This document shows, in pieces, positions 43,421 to 52,948 of a stretch of DNA of 64,000 bases. The stretch's first letter is position 1. Every line of letters starts with the position of its first letter. The notes under the pieces were generated by a model that made no database searches, was not told the origin of the DNA, and saw only the letters and a program-made list of their open reading frames with translations. Origin of the DNA: Carboxylicivirga longa (lineage in GTDB: Bacteria; Bacteroidota; Bacteroidia; Bacteroidales; Marinilabiliaceae); contig NZ_JBNGOZ010000002.1 in assembly GCF_050589825.1 (NCBI RefSeq), forward strand, positions 310,001-374,000, in the 5' to 3' direction. The position numbers and the translations under genes were made by a program.

Positions 43421-44550
43421 AACAATGGTTTAATTAATTCAGTAAGCTTATCAACATTCCTTCGTACATCGAAGGTTTGATGAGCATAGGCATATGCACG
43501 TTCGCATATCTCAGAACTGTTATTCCCGTTCAGGTATTCATCGAGCTTAGCCGCCATGCCTTGTATATCATCCTTAAAACACAGCCCCAGCCGATCGTGG
43601 TCAAAAACACCATTTGGATTAACCTTCAGGCTCAACACCAGTACTTTGTTCATCCACGACTGTATAAAAGTGTTGGGCATTCCTTCAAGCTCACTGGTAT
43701 TTACATAAAATTGTGCTTTAGCAAACAAACTATTCACGGTTTCATAGGGTTGAGGGCCCATAATTTCGACGGATGGATGTTGCAAATGAGCATAATCATC
43801 CCCTTGGGCACCAATCATCACAAAGTGCCATCCTTTCCTGGTCTGCAAAGCATCTACCAGCCATAAAAAAAGGTCAGGACGCTTGGCAGCTCGCATATTA
43901 CCCACCCACAGCACCAGCTTTTCCTTGTCTAGCGCTTGCTCCTGCTTATTAATGGGATAACTATTTTGAATGATGTGCGCAGGTCGCCTAAAATGAGTCC
44001 TCAGCAGCGCTTCCTGCTCCTTGTTCTGACACACCAGCAGGTTGGCCTGTTGTTTGGCATAATTGACCATGGCATCCACCATACCAAAATCAATCCGGCG
44101 CATGCACTTCTTAAGATGGCTGCGGTAAGTGAACTGCTGCATCAAACTACGATATTTCCCGCGTAGGGCATCGGTATCCTGCGCCAGGGCATAGATCATT
44201 ACTTTCTTAAGCAGGCGACAATAAAATGCGCAGGCAGCACTCAGTGCAAAGTCGGTACGCTGATAATACACCTTCGACCGGGTGCGCAACAGGCAGGCCA
44301 TCACACCAAAAAACTCCAGGCTTCTGAACTTGCGAAAGCGGTAATAATGAAAACGGATGCGTGTGTCGAAGTAAGGACTCTCCGCTATGGTATCCTCTTG
44401 CCCACGGCCGCCACAAATCAACTCAACCTGCCAGCCCCTTCGCAAAAATTCATTTACAAGATAATGCACCTGTATTTCAGCGCCTCCCGTAGCGAAAGTC
44501 ACGTAGTACGGTATGACAAAGCAAATTGTATTTGTCGCTTTCCCTTTCAT
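43411..44550 (-). CDS. Glycosyltransferase family 4 (EPS-2)
   Basis: A 379-residue GT-B enzyme. ICFVIPYYVTFATGGAEIQV at about 8-27 holds the glycine loop, KLVLWVGNMRAAKRPDLFLW at about 197-216 opens the donor domain, and NTSELEGMPNTFIQSWMNK at about 284-302 is the E-x7-like region. I use the ATG at 44550, 1 base after the wzc stop; the longer frame to 44634 runs through the end of wzc and has no conserved sequence. As the first transferase after wzc it may add an early sugar, but it is not a membrane-bound initiating transferase. Confidence 0.84.
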   Translation of the reverse strand: MKGKATNTICFVIPYYVTFATGGAEIQVHYLVNEFLRRGWQVELICGGRGQEDTIAESPYFDTRIRFHYYRFRKFRSLEFFGVMACLLRTRSKVYYQRTDFALSAACAFYCRLLKKVMIYALAQDTDALRGKYRSLMQQFTYRSHLKKCMRRIDFGMVDAMVNYAKQQANLLVCQNKEQEALLRTHFRRPAHIIQNSYPINKQEQALDKEKLVLWVGNMRAAKRPDLFLWLVDALQTRKGWHFVMIGAQGDDYAHLQHPSVEIMGPQPYETVNSLFAKAQFYVNTSELEGMPNTFIQSWMNKVLVLSLKVNPNGVFDHDRLGLCFKDDIQGMAAKLDEYLNGNNSSEICERAYAYAHQTFDVRRNVDKLTELIKPLLCE

Positions 44551-44551
44551 A

Positions 44552-46915
44552 TCAAGCCCTATTATCTGGTGTTCCCAGGCGATAGCTATCGTAATACTCG
44601 TATTTATACTTGCGCCCTTCCATGCGGCTCGCATTTAACACCAACCCCAGCTTATCAATACCTTTGCCTTCCAGTTCTTCAAGCACAGACTTCACAACGT
44701 TTTTCTCGCTGTAATTTTCGCGTACCACAAACAACTTTATGTCGGCATACTTCATAAGCAGCAAGCCATCACTTACCACACCCACAGGCGATGTATCCAC
44801 TACTATGTAGTCGTACCGCTCCTTTAACTGTTCAAATAACGAGTCGGTCGTACTGCTGTTTATCAATTCCATGGGATTGGGTGGCACCACCCCCGATGGG
44901 ATTACATCCAGCTCATACCATTCGGTCCGGTGCACCACCTCATCAAGGGTAGCGCGGTGCACATATAAAGAAGTAAGTCCCAGTCCGGAATTCATAACCT
45001 GCTCCTTAAACTGATTATTCTTGCGCAGATCAAAACCCAGCAGCAGCACTTTCTTATTGAGCTGCGACAGGCTGAGCGCCAGGTTGAGTGCCACAAAGCT
45101 TTTTCCTTCACCCGACACACTGGAAGTTACCAGGATGGTTTTATGGCCCTCGCCCTGCAGTGAGAAGGACAGGTTGGTGCGCAGGGTTCGAAAGGTTTCG
45201 GCCACTGCTTCCGAAGGCAGTTTCATCACCACATCATGATGCTCCGATTGATGCTGAAGGATGGATCCCATAAATGGCAAATATTTATAATCAACCAGGT
45301 CATCCTCACTTTTTATGCGCGTATCGAAATAATCCATCACCAATATTAACAAACTAGGTAACAGCAGACTTAAAAATACGGCCAGGCCATAATTGATGGT
45401 AGTATTGGGATACACTCTGGTAACGACTTGCGCCGGCTCCACAATCTCATGCTCAGGCAGGTTAGATGCCTTGGCAATCTGTGCTTCGGCCCTACGCTGC
45501 AGTAAGAAAGTGTAGATGGCATCGTTAAGCTTAAATTTACGCTGAAAACCCACCAACTGACGCTCTGTTTCGGGCAGCGCTTCCAGATTACTCTTGAGCT
45601 GTCCGATCTTACTATCTAAATTGGATAACGCACGCTCCAGGGTACCTATGGAAAACTGAATATTTTCAGATATAGGGTTCTTGAGACTTTCGATCTGCAC
45701 CTCCAGGTTCCTCAGGTATGGGCTTTTCTGTTGCTTCTTACCAATCAACTCATTGCGCTGATTTACCAGAATAATCAGATTCCGTATCAACTCATTGAGC
45801 GTTTGATCAGTAATGCCCATGGAAGAGGGCACAACGAGGTCGGCCAGGTTATCGTTATCCTGAAAAAACTCATTGAGGTAATTGTAATACTGAAGCTGCC
45901 GGTCGATATTGGATCGTTCCAGCTCAATCTGATGCAACTGCTCGAAGATGCGCCCCGCCTTACTGGAGATATCAATCACCTGATTGCCTGCCCTAAAGCT
46001 CTCCAGCTGCTTCTCAGCCACATTCAGTGAGTCGGAAATCTCATCCAGCTGTGCATTGATATAGGCAATGGTATTCAGGGCGAAATGATTTTTACGCTCC
46101 AGATTTTTTTCAAGGTATAAATCGGTCAGCGCACTGATAAAATCCAGACCTTTCTGCCGGTAATTGGTCTCCAGACTCAGCCGTATCACGCTCACTTCTG
46201 GATTTTCAGGCACTACAGTAAGGCTAGCTTGTAACTCACGCACCAGCTTCTCCTTATCACGAAATACAAAGTAATATTCCTGATCTATAAACTCTTCCAC
46301 GCGATGCGGCTCCTTCAGGTACACCTGAAACTTAAAGGCTTTATCCTCCACCCGATCTGATTGAAAGCAGGTTTTCTCAAGTATCACAGGGTCTTCACTC
46401 ATACGGCTCCGGCCACTGAGATAATTCACAAGCTTGTGTTCATCGGACTGTGCACTAATGCTCAGCCTGCCATCGGCATGAAAGCGCAAAGCAAATGGTA
46501 CATCAACCAGCTGCACATGACTGGAATCGTAAAGCACCACAAAAGGCGCATCCTTGTACAGCTCCTTATCCATCCAGGCATCGTCACGGTAATATTCTAT
46601 CTCAAAATTCAGCTTATCAATGGCTTCGCGCACCAAAGGACTCGACCTGAGTACCAGCATCTCATTCTGAAAATGACGCGACTGATCGAAGAGCTGGAAA
46701 CTTTGCAAAAACTCCATGGCCTTCTGTCCCTTCACACTGCCCTCTTCTTTTATGTATATGCTGGAAGATACCTCATAAACGGGCGCAATCATTTTACCGG
46801 CAAAAAAAGCTGCCAGCAGACAAAGCAAAAGGGCAATCAGATAATAATGGGCCTTCTTACGCAATAGCGTAAGTACTTTCTTAAAATCAATATATTGATC
46901 GGTATGCTCTTTCAT
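44552..46915 (-). CDS. wzc: Tyrosine-protein kinase/chain-length regulator, Wzc type (EPS-2)
   Basis: A 787-residue protein from the ATG at 46915; the longer frame to 46984 lies in the spacer. First helix at about 25-44 (HYYLIALLLCLLAAFFAGK), a coiled-coil periplasmic domain with ESFRAGNQVIDIS and similar heptads, and a second helix near 505 (INYGLAVFLSLLLPSLLILV). The BY-kinase has a canonical Walker A (SSVSGEGKSFVALNLA), LLGFDLRKN and YDYIVVDTSP, and a Tyr-rich tail (RKYKYEYYDSYRLG). It is distinct from the EPS-1 Wzc in Walker A and tail. It works with the Wza encoded 85 bases upstream. Confidence 0.92.
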   Translation of the reverse strand: MKEHTDQYIDFKKVLTLLRKKAHYYLIALLLCLLAAFFAGKMIAPVYEVSSSIYIKEEGSVKGQKAMEFLQSFQLFDQSRHFQNEMLVLRSSPLVREAIDKLNFEIEYYRDDAWMDKELYKDAPFVVLYDSSHVQLVDVPFALRFHADGRLSISAQSDEHKLVNYLSGRSRMSEDPVILEKTCFQSDRVEDKAFKFQVYLKEPHRVEEFIDQEYYFVFRDKEKLVRELQASLTVVPENPEVSVIRLSLETNYRQKGLDFISALTDLYLEKNLERKNHFALNTIAYINAQLDEISDSLNVAEKQLESFRAGNQVIDISSKAGRIFEQLHQIELERSNIDRQLQYYNYLNEFFQDNDNLADLVVPSSMGITDQTLNELIRNLIILVNQRNELIGKKQQKSPYLRNLEVQIESLKNPISENIQFSIGTLERALSNLDSKIGQLKSNLEALPETERQLVGFQRKFKLNDAIYTFLLQRRAEAQIAKASNLPEHEIVEPAQVVTRVYPNTTINYGLAVFLSLLLPSLLILVMDYFDTRIKSEDDLVDYKYLPFMGSILQHQSEHHDVVMKLPSEAVAETFRTLRTNLSFSLQGEGHKTILVTSSVSGEGKSFVALNLALSLSQLNKKVLLLGFDLRKNNQFKEQVMNSGLGLTSLYVHRATLDEVVHRTEWYELDVIPSGVVPPNPMELINSSTTDSLFEQLKERYDYIVVDTSPVGVVSDGLLLMKYADIKLFVVRENYSEKNVVKSVLEELEGKGIDKLGLVLNASRMEGRKYKYEYYDSYRLGTPDNRA

Positions 46916-47000
46916 AAAGATAGGTTTAATTCGCGTCAAATTGTACAAAGCAGCGAAGGCGCTGCCATGTGCCGTCATTATCAATCACACATCAACATTC

Positions 47001-47789
47001 CTAATTGATATAATTGGCCACAAGGATAAAAGTGGTAATGCCCGATAGTATAAGGGCCCATGGAAAAGTTTGCATACCCCAATGGCGGCGCTTAAGCGGC
47101 TCAACATAAACGATATCGTTGGGTTGCAGATAATAGCGGCTATCGGCCAGCAGATCTACGCGGGTAAGATCAATCCGCTGCTTTGTCACTTCGTTGTTAT
47201 GCTCCCGTATAAGCACTACATATTCACGATTGCCGTACTCAGTTATATCGCCGGCCATGCCCAAAGCCTGTAACACATTAATATGCTCACTGGCGTAGAA
47301 ATAACGCCCGGGCTGCTCAACATTGCCCAGCACCGTAATATTCTTATTCACAAAAGATACCTTAACGCTTGGTGTATTCAGATACAGCTCCAGTTCGGCT
47401 CTTATCTTCTCGGCTGCAGCATCGGCCGTTAAGCTCAGTACATTAAAAAGACCAATAATGGGCAAGTTAATATTACCCTGCTCATCCACAGAATACGACA
47501 CCATGGCCATGTCAGCCTCGGAGCGCCCACCTCCATAACGGTTGGCATCATTACTCATAAAGTTAAGCTGGCCGTTATCAAAACTAGATACTTGAATATA
47601 GAGTTGATCGAAAGCCTTGATAATCTGCTTTCCTTTTTCATTGCGGAAAGTAAGCTCCTGACTTGCTGCCATCTCTTCCTGAAGATAAACCACTTTTTTC
47701 TGTGGCACACAGGCTGCCATGTGAACAAGTATCAACAGGGCGACAATTTTTTGTAGGTTGGTGAGGTTATCGGTCATTATTTCAGTCAT
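47001..47789 (-). CDS. wza: Outer-membrane polysaccharide export lipoprotein, Wza type (EPS-2)
   Basis: A 262-residue lipoprotein with lipobox HMAAC (Cys27; a second Met at residue 5 may be the true start). The Poly_export domain (IIKAFDQLYIQVSSFDNGQL at about 54-73) and SLBB domain (GNINLPIIGLFNVLSLTADA, then TVLGNVEQPGRYFYASEHIN) are followed by a C-terminal helix. It forms the outer-membrane channel of EPS-2. It is first in the locus and faces the unknown membrane protein gene across a 146-base divergent spacer; I saw no exact TAnnTTTG promoter there. Confidence 0.91.
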   Translation of the reverse strand: MTEIMTDNLTNLQKIVALLILVHMAACVPQKKVVYLQEEMAASQELTFRNEKGKQIIKAFDQLYIQVSSFDNGQLNFMSNDANRYGGGRSEADMAMVSYSVDEQGNINLPIIGLFNVLSLTADAAAEKIRAELELYLNTPSVKVSFVNKNITVLGNVEQPGRYFYASEHINVLQALGMAGDITEYGNREYVVLIREHNNEVTKQRIDLTRVDLLADSRYYLQPNDIVYVEPLKRRHWGMQTFPWALILSGITTFILVANYIN

Positions 47790-47935
47790 TTGGTACGGGT
47801 AAAAATAACATTTGCCGGCACAAAGCCTGCTCTTTTTTTACGAACGACTGATTTTGCCGTATTAAAGTTTACAATGGCTTGATTTTACTTCACCGCTTTT
47901 CTCTACTTTTAGCCAACCAATTAAAAACCTGCCCA

Positions 47936-48586
47936 ATGCGAACACAAAAAAAACACTTTGACAGTTTCCATTTCCTGCTAAGCTTATTGAGCTTTAACCT
48001 TTTGTTAATCGTCATTGCCCTGCTGTGGGGCTATGGTAAAAATGAGCTAGCCATGAAATTTGAAGAATACGGATTTATTACCACTTTCTCATTCATTCAA
48101 CTTTTTATAACCGGGCTCATTAGCTTTTTTACCTACCTGAAGCGTAAAAAACTAATATGGATATTGGTTGCTTTGGGCTTTGTCTTTTTATCCCTCGATG
48201 AAAAATTCCTGATTCATGAGCAGCTGGATACAATGCTACACGAGCTGTTTAACATGAAGGAGACAGCACTGAGCGATCGCATCGATGACTTTTTGATATT
48301 GGGTTACGGCCTTATCGGTCTGGTGTTTCTCATCCGTTTTAGAACTGAGTTTCTAAGACACAAAACAGGAGTTGCCATGCTTTCGCTTGGTTTTGGCGTG
48401 ATGGTTCTATCGGTAATTTTTGATACCCTGGGCAATAGCAACACATGGGATGACATTTTCAGTGGTCGGATTCCCTCTGCAGCGCTGCACCAGCTGGGAA
48501 TTGTCGTTGAGGAAAGCCTGAAAATTACTGCTGAAGCCTTTCTGCTCTCGGGTTTCTATGCCTACTTGTGCTATTATAGAAAATAA
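47936..48586 (+). CDS. Polytopic membrane protein of unknown function with acidic/His motifs
   Basis: A 216-residue protein with about six helices, taken from the ATG at 47936; an upstream TTG would add non-conserved residues. It is the only + strand gene in the left 59 kb. Two conserved-looking polar patches lie at helix ends: SLDEKFLIHEQLDTMLHELF at about 82-101 and VVEESLKITAEAFLLSGFY near 190-208, plus DRIDDFLILGYG near 108-119. Repeated Asp, Glu and His within membrane segments suggests metal or cofactor binding, but I do not recognise the family. It is divergent from wza-2 and precedes a gene-free stretch of about 360 bases. Confidence 0.65.
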   Translation: MRTQKKHFDSFHFLLSLLSFNLLLIVIALLWGYGKNELAMKFEEYGFITTFSFIQLFITGLISFFTYLKRKKLIWILVALGFVFLSLDEKFLIHEQLDTMLHELFNMKETALSDRIDDFLILGYGLIGLVFLIRFRTEFLRHKTGVAMLSLGFGVMVLSVIFDTLGNSNTWDDIFSGRIPSAALHQLGIVVEESLKITAEAFLLSGFYAYLCYYRK

Positions 48587-48945
48587 TCATTATATAATGG
48601 AATATTAATATTAATCAATAGGAGGGGTGTGTTTATTCAACCAGCCCTGGGTTTGGGGCTTAGAGATGGATAGTTGCCACAAAGTTGTCGCAAAAGCGTT
48701 TGAAATAACATTCCAACTTTCAGTTAGCCCATTGATAATCCCATTCCACCGCCTGTGGCGCCGTAGTTCCCCTTACTCTTAAACGCAAAGGGAAGAAGTG
48801 TTGGGCTCATGATAACACTTCGTAAGGTCAAAGAAAATATTAATGTCTCTTGAGACAGCCTCATGATTATTCACATTCCAACTCTCCGAGCTTAATATGA
48901 CACAAACGAACATGTGCCGGACACACACTTTGTGGTTTCGCTCAT
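48587..48945. other. Gene-free stretch of about 360 bases
   Basis: Holds an AT-rich palindromic start (AATATTAATATTAAT), a perfect small hairpin TGTCTC-TT-GAGACA at 48844-48857 and a possible decayed copy of the GGTCAGTCCCA-type repeat around 48745-48785. I see no gene, although the + strand has an open frame of 38 codons (48666-48782) with no recognisable content. Confidence 0.5.
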
Positions 48946-49494
48946 TTACTGAATGACGCGGTAAGCAGGTTTACATTTCCCTCTTCGAATTTGACGCAGA
49001 AATATTTGTAGTAGAAAGCGCTTAAATCGACCAAGACGATCGATAAAGAGGCATCCCTCCAGATGGTCGTATTCGTGCTGAATAACCCTGGCGGCAAAAC
49101 CTGCATAAACCTCTTCATGCGCTACAAACTGCTCATCATAATAATGAATTCGCACCTTATCGCTCCTTTTTACTTTTCGACTGATGCCCGGCAAACTAAG
49201 GCAACCTTCTGTCATCCACACCCTTCGCGAAGGTAAAACCTCCAGCTGCGGATTGATAAATACCTTTTTAAAACCTTTCAACTCAGGATGCTCATCTTTA
49301 TACACATCCAAATCCACCACAAAAAGCTGTAAGGAGTGTCCAACTTGTGGAGCGGCTAAGCCTATTCCATCGGTTCGGTACAGGGTGGCCCATAGGTCCT
49401 TTATTAATTGTGAAATCTGCTGATCATCGGGCAACACAGGTGCCGCCTTTTTACACAGCACCGGGTTTCCATAGAGGGCTACAGGTAAAATCAT
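48946..49494 (-). CDS. def: Peptide deformylase
   Basis: A 182-residue metalloenzyme removing the formyl group from nascent proteins. The three family motifs are present: GIGLAAPQVG at about 42-51, EGCLSLPG at about 96-103 (metal-binding Cys) and VIQHEYDHLEG at about 138-148 (HExxH-type His pair and catalytic Glu). Its start overlaps the ruvX stop by 4 bases (ATGA), a pairing common in Bacteroidota. Length and motifs are normal. A basic C-terminal tail (RFKRFLLQIFLRQIRRGKCK) is typical of the group. Confidence 0.95.
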   Translation of the reverse strand: MILPVALYGNPVLCKKAAPVLPDDQQISQLIKDLWATLYRTDGIGLAAPQVGHSLQLFVVDLDVYKDEHPELKGFKKVFINPQLEVLPSRRVWMTEGCLSLPGISRKVKRSDKVRIHYYDEQFVAHEEVYAGFAARVIQHEYDHLEGCLFIDRLGRFKRFLLQIFLRQIRRGKCKPAYRVIQ

Positions 49495-49904
49495 CGTTGT
49501 TGCTCCAGATAGGTTTGTAAAATAATGGTGGCACTCACCTTATCAATCATGCCCTTATCCTGGCGCGCCTTCTTTTTCAGTCCGCCATCAATCATAGCCT
49601 GAAATGCTATCTTAGAGGTAAAGCGTTCATCTACCCACTCGATGGGTAAGTCCGGGAAGTTCTTTTTCAAACGATTTACAAAAGGCTCGATGTATTTCAT
49701 CGATTCGGAGACGGCGCCGCTGGTTTGCGTAGGATAACCCATTACAATGCGCTCCACCTCTTCCTCTTTCATGTAGTTAACCAAAAAGTCATATAATTCG
49801 TGCGAGGCCACTGTGGTTAAACCATTGGCGATGATCTGCATCGGATCGGTCACTGCCACCCCGCTCTTCTTTCGCCCGTAATCAATTGCTAAAATTCTGC
49901 CCAT
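49491..49904 (-). CDS. ruvX: Putative pre-16S rRNA nuclease / Holliday junction resolvase-like protein (RuvX/YqgF)
   Basis: A 137-residue protein of the YqgF family with an RNase-H-like fold: ILAIDYGRKKSGVAVTD at about 3-19 with the first catalytic Asp, VMGYPTQTSGAVSES at about 66-80, and WVDERFTSKIA at about 95-105. It processes the 5' end of 16S rRNA and may act on DNA junctions. The true start is the ATG at 49904; an in-frame TTG at 49922 would add six residues ahead of the conserved first strand. It is translationally coupled to def. Confidence 0.93.
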   Translation of the reverse strand: MGRILAIDYGRKKSGVAVTDPMQIIANGLTTVASHELYDFLVNYMKEEEVERIVMGYPTQTSGAVSESMKYIEPFVNRLKKNFPDLPIEWVDERFTSKIAFQAMIDGGLKKKARQDKGMIDKVSATIILQTYLEQQR

Positions 49905-49959
49905 GTTAATGATTTGCTGCAAAGATAATGCATTGTATTCACACCGATGCTAAAAATAT

Positions 49960-49987
49960 AAAAGGTCGCCCCATTGAGCGACCTTTT
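49960..49987 (-). terminator. Intrinsic terminator of ppdK
   Basis: AAAAGGTCGC and GCGACCTTTT form a 10-bp stem with an 8-base loop; on the minus strand it is followed by a T-rich stretch (TATATTTTTAG). It lies about 24 bases after the ppdK stop and ahead of ruvX. Confidence 0.8.
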
Positions 49988-50010
49988 ATTTCCAATATTC
50001 AATTATGTCA

Positions 50011-52716
50011 TCATCGCAAGCTGGCCTGCGCGGCTGCCAAACGGGCTATGGGCACCCGGAAAGGTGAACAGCTCACATAGTTCATGCCCTGCTTCACACA
50101 GAATTCTACTGATGAGGGCTCACCACCATGCTCACCGCAGATTCCCACCTTAAGGATAGGGTTCACTTTACGACCCTTTTCAATACCTGTTTGCACCAGC
50201 TGACCCACACCTTCCTGATCCAGCACCTGGAAGGGATCATTCTTCAGAATGCCTTGCTTCAGGTAAACGGGTAGGAACTTACCGGCATCGTCGCGCGAGT
50301 AACCAAAAGTCATCTGCGTAAGGTCATTAGTACCAAAGGAGAAGAACTCGGCTACCTCGGCAATCTCATCGGCGGTGAGTGCAGCGCGGGGTATCTCAAT
50401 CATCGTACCTACCAGATACTCCACCTTATCACCCTTTTCACGGAAAACAGCATCAGCCACTTCACGCACAATCTTTTCCTGCATCTTTAATTCTTTCACC
50501 GTACCTACCAGCGGTATCATAATCTCGGGGAAAGTGGGTTTGCCTTCGGCTTTCAACTCCATGGCCGCCTCCAAGATAGCACGTGCCTGCATTTCTGTAA
50601 TCTCAGGATAAGTATTACCTAAGCGACAGCCACGATGCCCCAGCATGGGGTTAAACTCATGCAGGTCTTCCACTTTTTTCTGAATTACCTCAATGGAAAC
50701 ACCCATTTCTTTGGCCATGGCCTGCTGATTATCGGTCTCCTGCGGCACAAACTCATGCAGCGGTGGATCCAGCAGACGTATAGTCACCGGCAGGCCTATC
50801 ATGGTATTCAGAACGTTCTTAAAATCCTGACGCTGTATGGGTAATAGCTTATCTAGTGCCTTACGACGTCCAGTCTCATCATCCGACAGAATCATCTCAC
50901 GCATGCGCACCAGTCGCTCGCCTTCAAAAAACATGTGCTCCGTACGACAAAGGCCAATTCCCTGAGCGCCAAATTCACGTGCCACCTTGGCATCGCGCTC
51001 TGTTTCTGCATTGGTACGCACATTGATCTTCCTGAATTTATCGGCCAGTTCCATGATGGCAGCAAAATCGCCGCTCAACTCCGGATCTTTGGTGGCAATT
51101 TTTCCTTCGTACACATCACCGGTTGATCCGTTCAGCGAAATCCAGTCACCTTCTTTAAAGATTTTACCACCCGCCGTTAAAGTACGTGCTTTGGCATCGA
51201 TCTTACATTCGCCGGCACCCGACACGCAACATTTACCCATACCGCGCGCTACTACGGCAGCGTGGGAGGTCATTCCACCACGGGCTGTTAATATTCCCTG
51301 AGCAATATCCATCCCTTCCAGATCCTCAGGTGATGTTTCGATACGTGCCAATATGGTCACGGGAAATTTGTTGGCCTCATCGGCATGGAACACCAGCTGA
51401 CCTGTAGCTGCGCCGGGCGATGCCGGTAATCCGGTGGCCAGTACATTAGCTTTCACCATGGCATCCATGTCAAACACAGGGTGCAACAACTCATCGAGCT
51501 TATTAGGCTCCTGACGCAGAATGGCTGTTTTTTCATTAATCATGCCTTCGCGTAACATATCCATGGCTATTTTTACCATGGCGGCTGCCGTACGCTTTCC
51601 GCTTCGTGTTTGCAGCATCCACAACTTACCATCCTGAATGGTAAACTCCAGATCCTGCATATCTTTAAAGTAACTCTCTAGCTTCTCCTGCATTTCAAAC
51701 AACTCCGCATAAGCCTTAGGCATCGCCTCTTCCAGTGAGGGATAATTCGCCACCCGCTCTTCTTCAGAAACCTTGGCTAGTTGAGCCCAACGGATCGATC
51801 CTTCCTTGGTGATTTGCTGCGGTGTGCGAACACCAGCCACAACATCCTCACCCTGAGCATCAATCAGGTATTCACCATTAAACACGTTTTCACCAGTTGC
51901 AGCATCACGTGTAAAAGCCACTCCTGTTCCGGAATTTTCACCCATATTACCAAATACCATGGCCTGCACATTAACCGCAGTACCCCATTCGGCAGGTATC
52001 TGATTAATCTGACGATAATAGATTGCCCGCGGGTTCATCCAGCTATCAAATACGGCTGCTACTGCACCCCACAATTGCTCCCAGGGATCCACAGGAAAAT
52101 CATGGCCTGTAACTTTTTTAACAGCCGCCTTAAATTTAACCACCAAGTCCTTCAGGTCATTCACATCCAGGTCTGTATCATTATCAACGCCTTTGGCCTC
52201 CTTCATATCCTCCATTATCGCCTCAAACGGATCAATATCTTCTTTGGACTCAGGCTTCATGCCTAGCACTACATCGCCGTACATCTGCACAAAACGACGG
52301 TACGAATCCCAGGCAAAACGCTCATTACCCGATTTTTTGGCGAGGGTTAATACAGCTTCATCATTCATCCCCAAGTTAAGAACCGTATCCATCATTCCCG
52401 GCATGGACACGCGGGCACCAGAGCGCACAGACACCAACAGTGGATTCTCTTTAGAACCAAATTCCATGCCCATGGTCTGTTCCACTTTTTTCATTGCCTC
52501 CTTAACTTCACTGCGCAACAGACCCACAATCTTATCGCGACCCATTTCATTATATTCAATACAAGTATCTGTGGTAATTGTAAAGCCGGCAGGCACAGGC
52601 ACACCAATCAGATTCATCTCCGCCAGATTGGCACCTTTACCACCAAGTAGATTTTTCATATCAGCTTTTCCTTCTGCTTTGCCATTGCCAAAGGTGTAAA
52701 CGCGTTTGTTGCTCAT
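50011..52716 (-). CDS. ppdK: Pyruvate, phosphate dikinase
   Basis: A 901-residue enzyme interconverting pyruvate, ATP and phosphate with PEP, AMP and pyrophosphate. The ATP-grasp part begins NLLGGKGANLAEMNLIGVPV at about 22-41, and the phosphohistidine domain has TARGGMTSHAAVVARGMGKC near 450. The PEP-binding TIM barrel shows GLCRTEHMFFEGERLVRMRE near 610-630, MLGHRGCRLG, and FGTNDLTQMTFGYSRDDAGK near 795-815. The ending (CGEHGGEPSSVEFCVKQGMN, VSCSPFRVPIARLAAAQA) is complete. PPDK is typical of anaerobic Bacteroidota that run glycolysis with pyrophosphate or need reversible PEP formation. It has its own terminator. Confidence 0.97.
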   Translation of the reverse strand: MSNKRVYTFGNGKAEGKADMKNLLGGKGANLAEMNLIGVPVPAGFTITTDTCIEYNEMGRDKIVGLLRSEVKEAMKKVEQTMGMEFGSKENPLLVSVRSGARVSMPGMMDTVLNLGMNDEAVLTLAKKSGNERFAWDSYRRFVQMYGDVVLGMKPESKEDIDPFEAIMEDMKEAKGVDNDTDLDVNDLKDLVVKFKAAVKKVTGHDFPVDPWEQLWGAVAAVFDSWMNPRAIYYRQINQIPAEWGTAVNVQAMVFGNMGENSGTGVAFTRDAATGENVFNGEYLIDAQGEDVVAGVRTPQQITKEGSIRWAQLAKVSEEERVANYPSLEEAMPKAYAELFEMQEKLESYFKDMQDLEFTIQDGKLWMLQTRSGKRTAAAMVKIAMDMLREGMINEKTAILRQEPNKLDELLHPVFDMDAMVKANVLATGLPASPGAATGQLVFHADEANKFPVTILARIETSPEDLEGMDIAQGILTARGGMTSHAAVVARGMGKCCVSGAGECKIDAKARTLTAGGKIFKEGDWISLNGSTGDVYEGKIATKDPELSGDFAAIMELADKFRKINVRTNAETERDAKVAREFGAQGIGLCRTEHMFFEGERLVRMREMILSDDETGRRKALDKLLPIQRQDFKNVLNTMIGLPVTIRLLDPPLHEFVPQETDNQQAMAKEMGVSIEVIQKKVEDLHEFNPMLGHRGCRLGNTYPEITEMQARAILEAAMELKAEGKPTFPEIMIPLVGTVKELKMQEKIVREVADAVFREKGDKVEYLVGTMIEIPRAALTADEIAEVAEFFSFGTNDLTQMTFGYSRDDAGKFLPVYLKQGILKNDPFQVLDQEGVGQLVQTGIEKGRKVNPILKVGICGEHGGEPSSVEFCVKQGMNYVSCSPFRVPIARLAAAQASLR

Positions 52717-52889
52717 AGATAGATTTTTAAAGTTTTATTGAAAATTGTTAACTGTCGAGTATTTTAAAAGAGTTTGTTAAAAAAAGCAAAAACAACTCAA
52801 ATAAACAAAATAATTTGGCAAAGAAATTATTTTTACATGGCAAATAGCAAAACTGCTTACTCGGGCATAATTACCGCCGATACAACAAA

Positions 52890-52926
52890 AAACCGCATCC
52901 TTATTACGTAACATAAGAATGCAGTT
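52890..52926 (-). terminator. Terminator after the dihydroorotate-dehydrogenase-like gene
   Basis: On the minus strand AAACTGCATTCTTAT pairs, with two G-U wobbles, with ATAAGGATGCGGTTT and is followed by TTTTGTTGT. It lies about 22 bases after the stop at 52949. Confidence 0.65.
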
Positions 52927-52948
52927 TGTAGTGAATATATTTTAAATT

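Noticed and set aside
48844..48857. Insertion-sequence end (TGTCTC-TT-GAGACA)
   Set aside because: Only a short isolated inverted repeat; no transposase remains, no partner end and no target duplication found.
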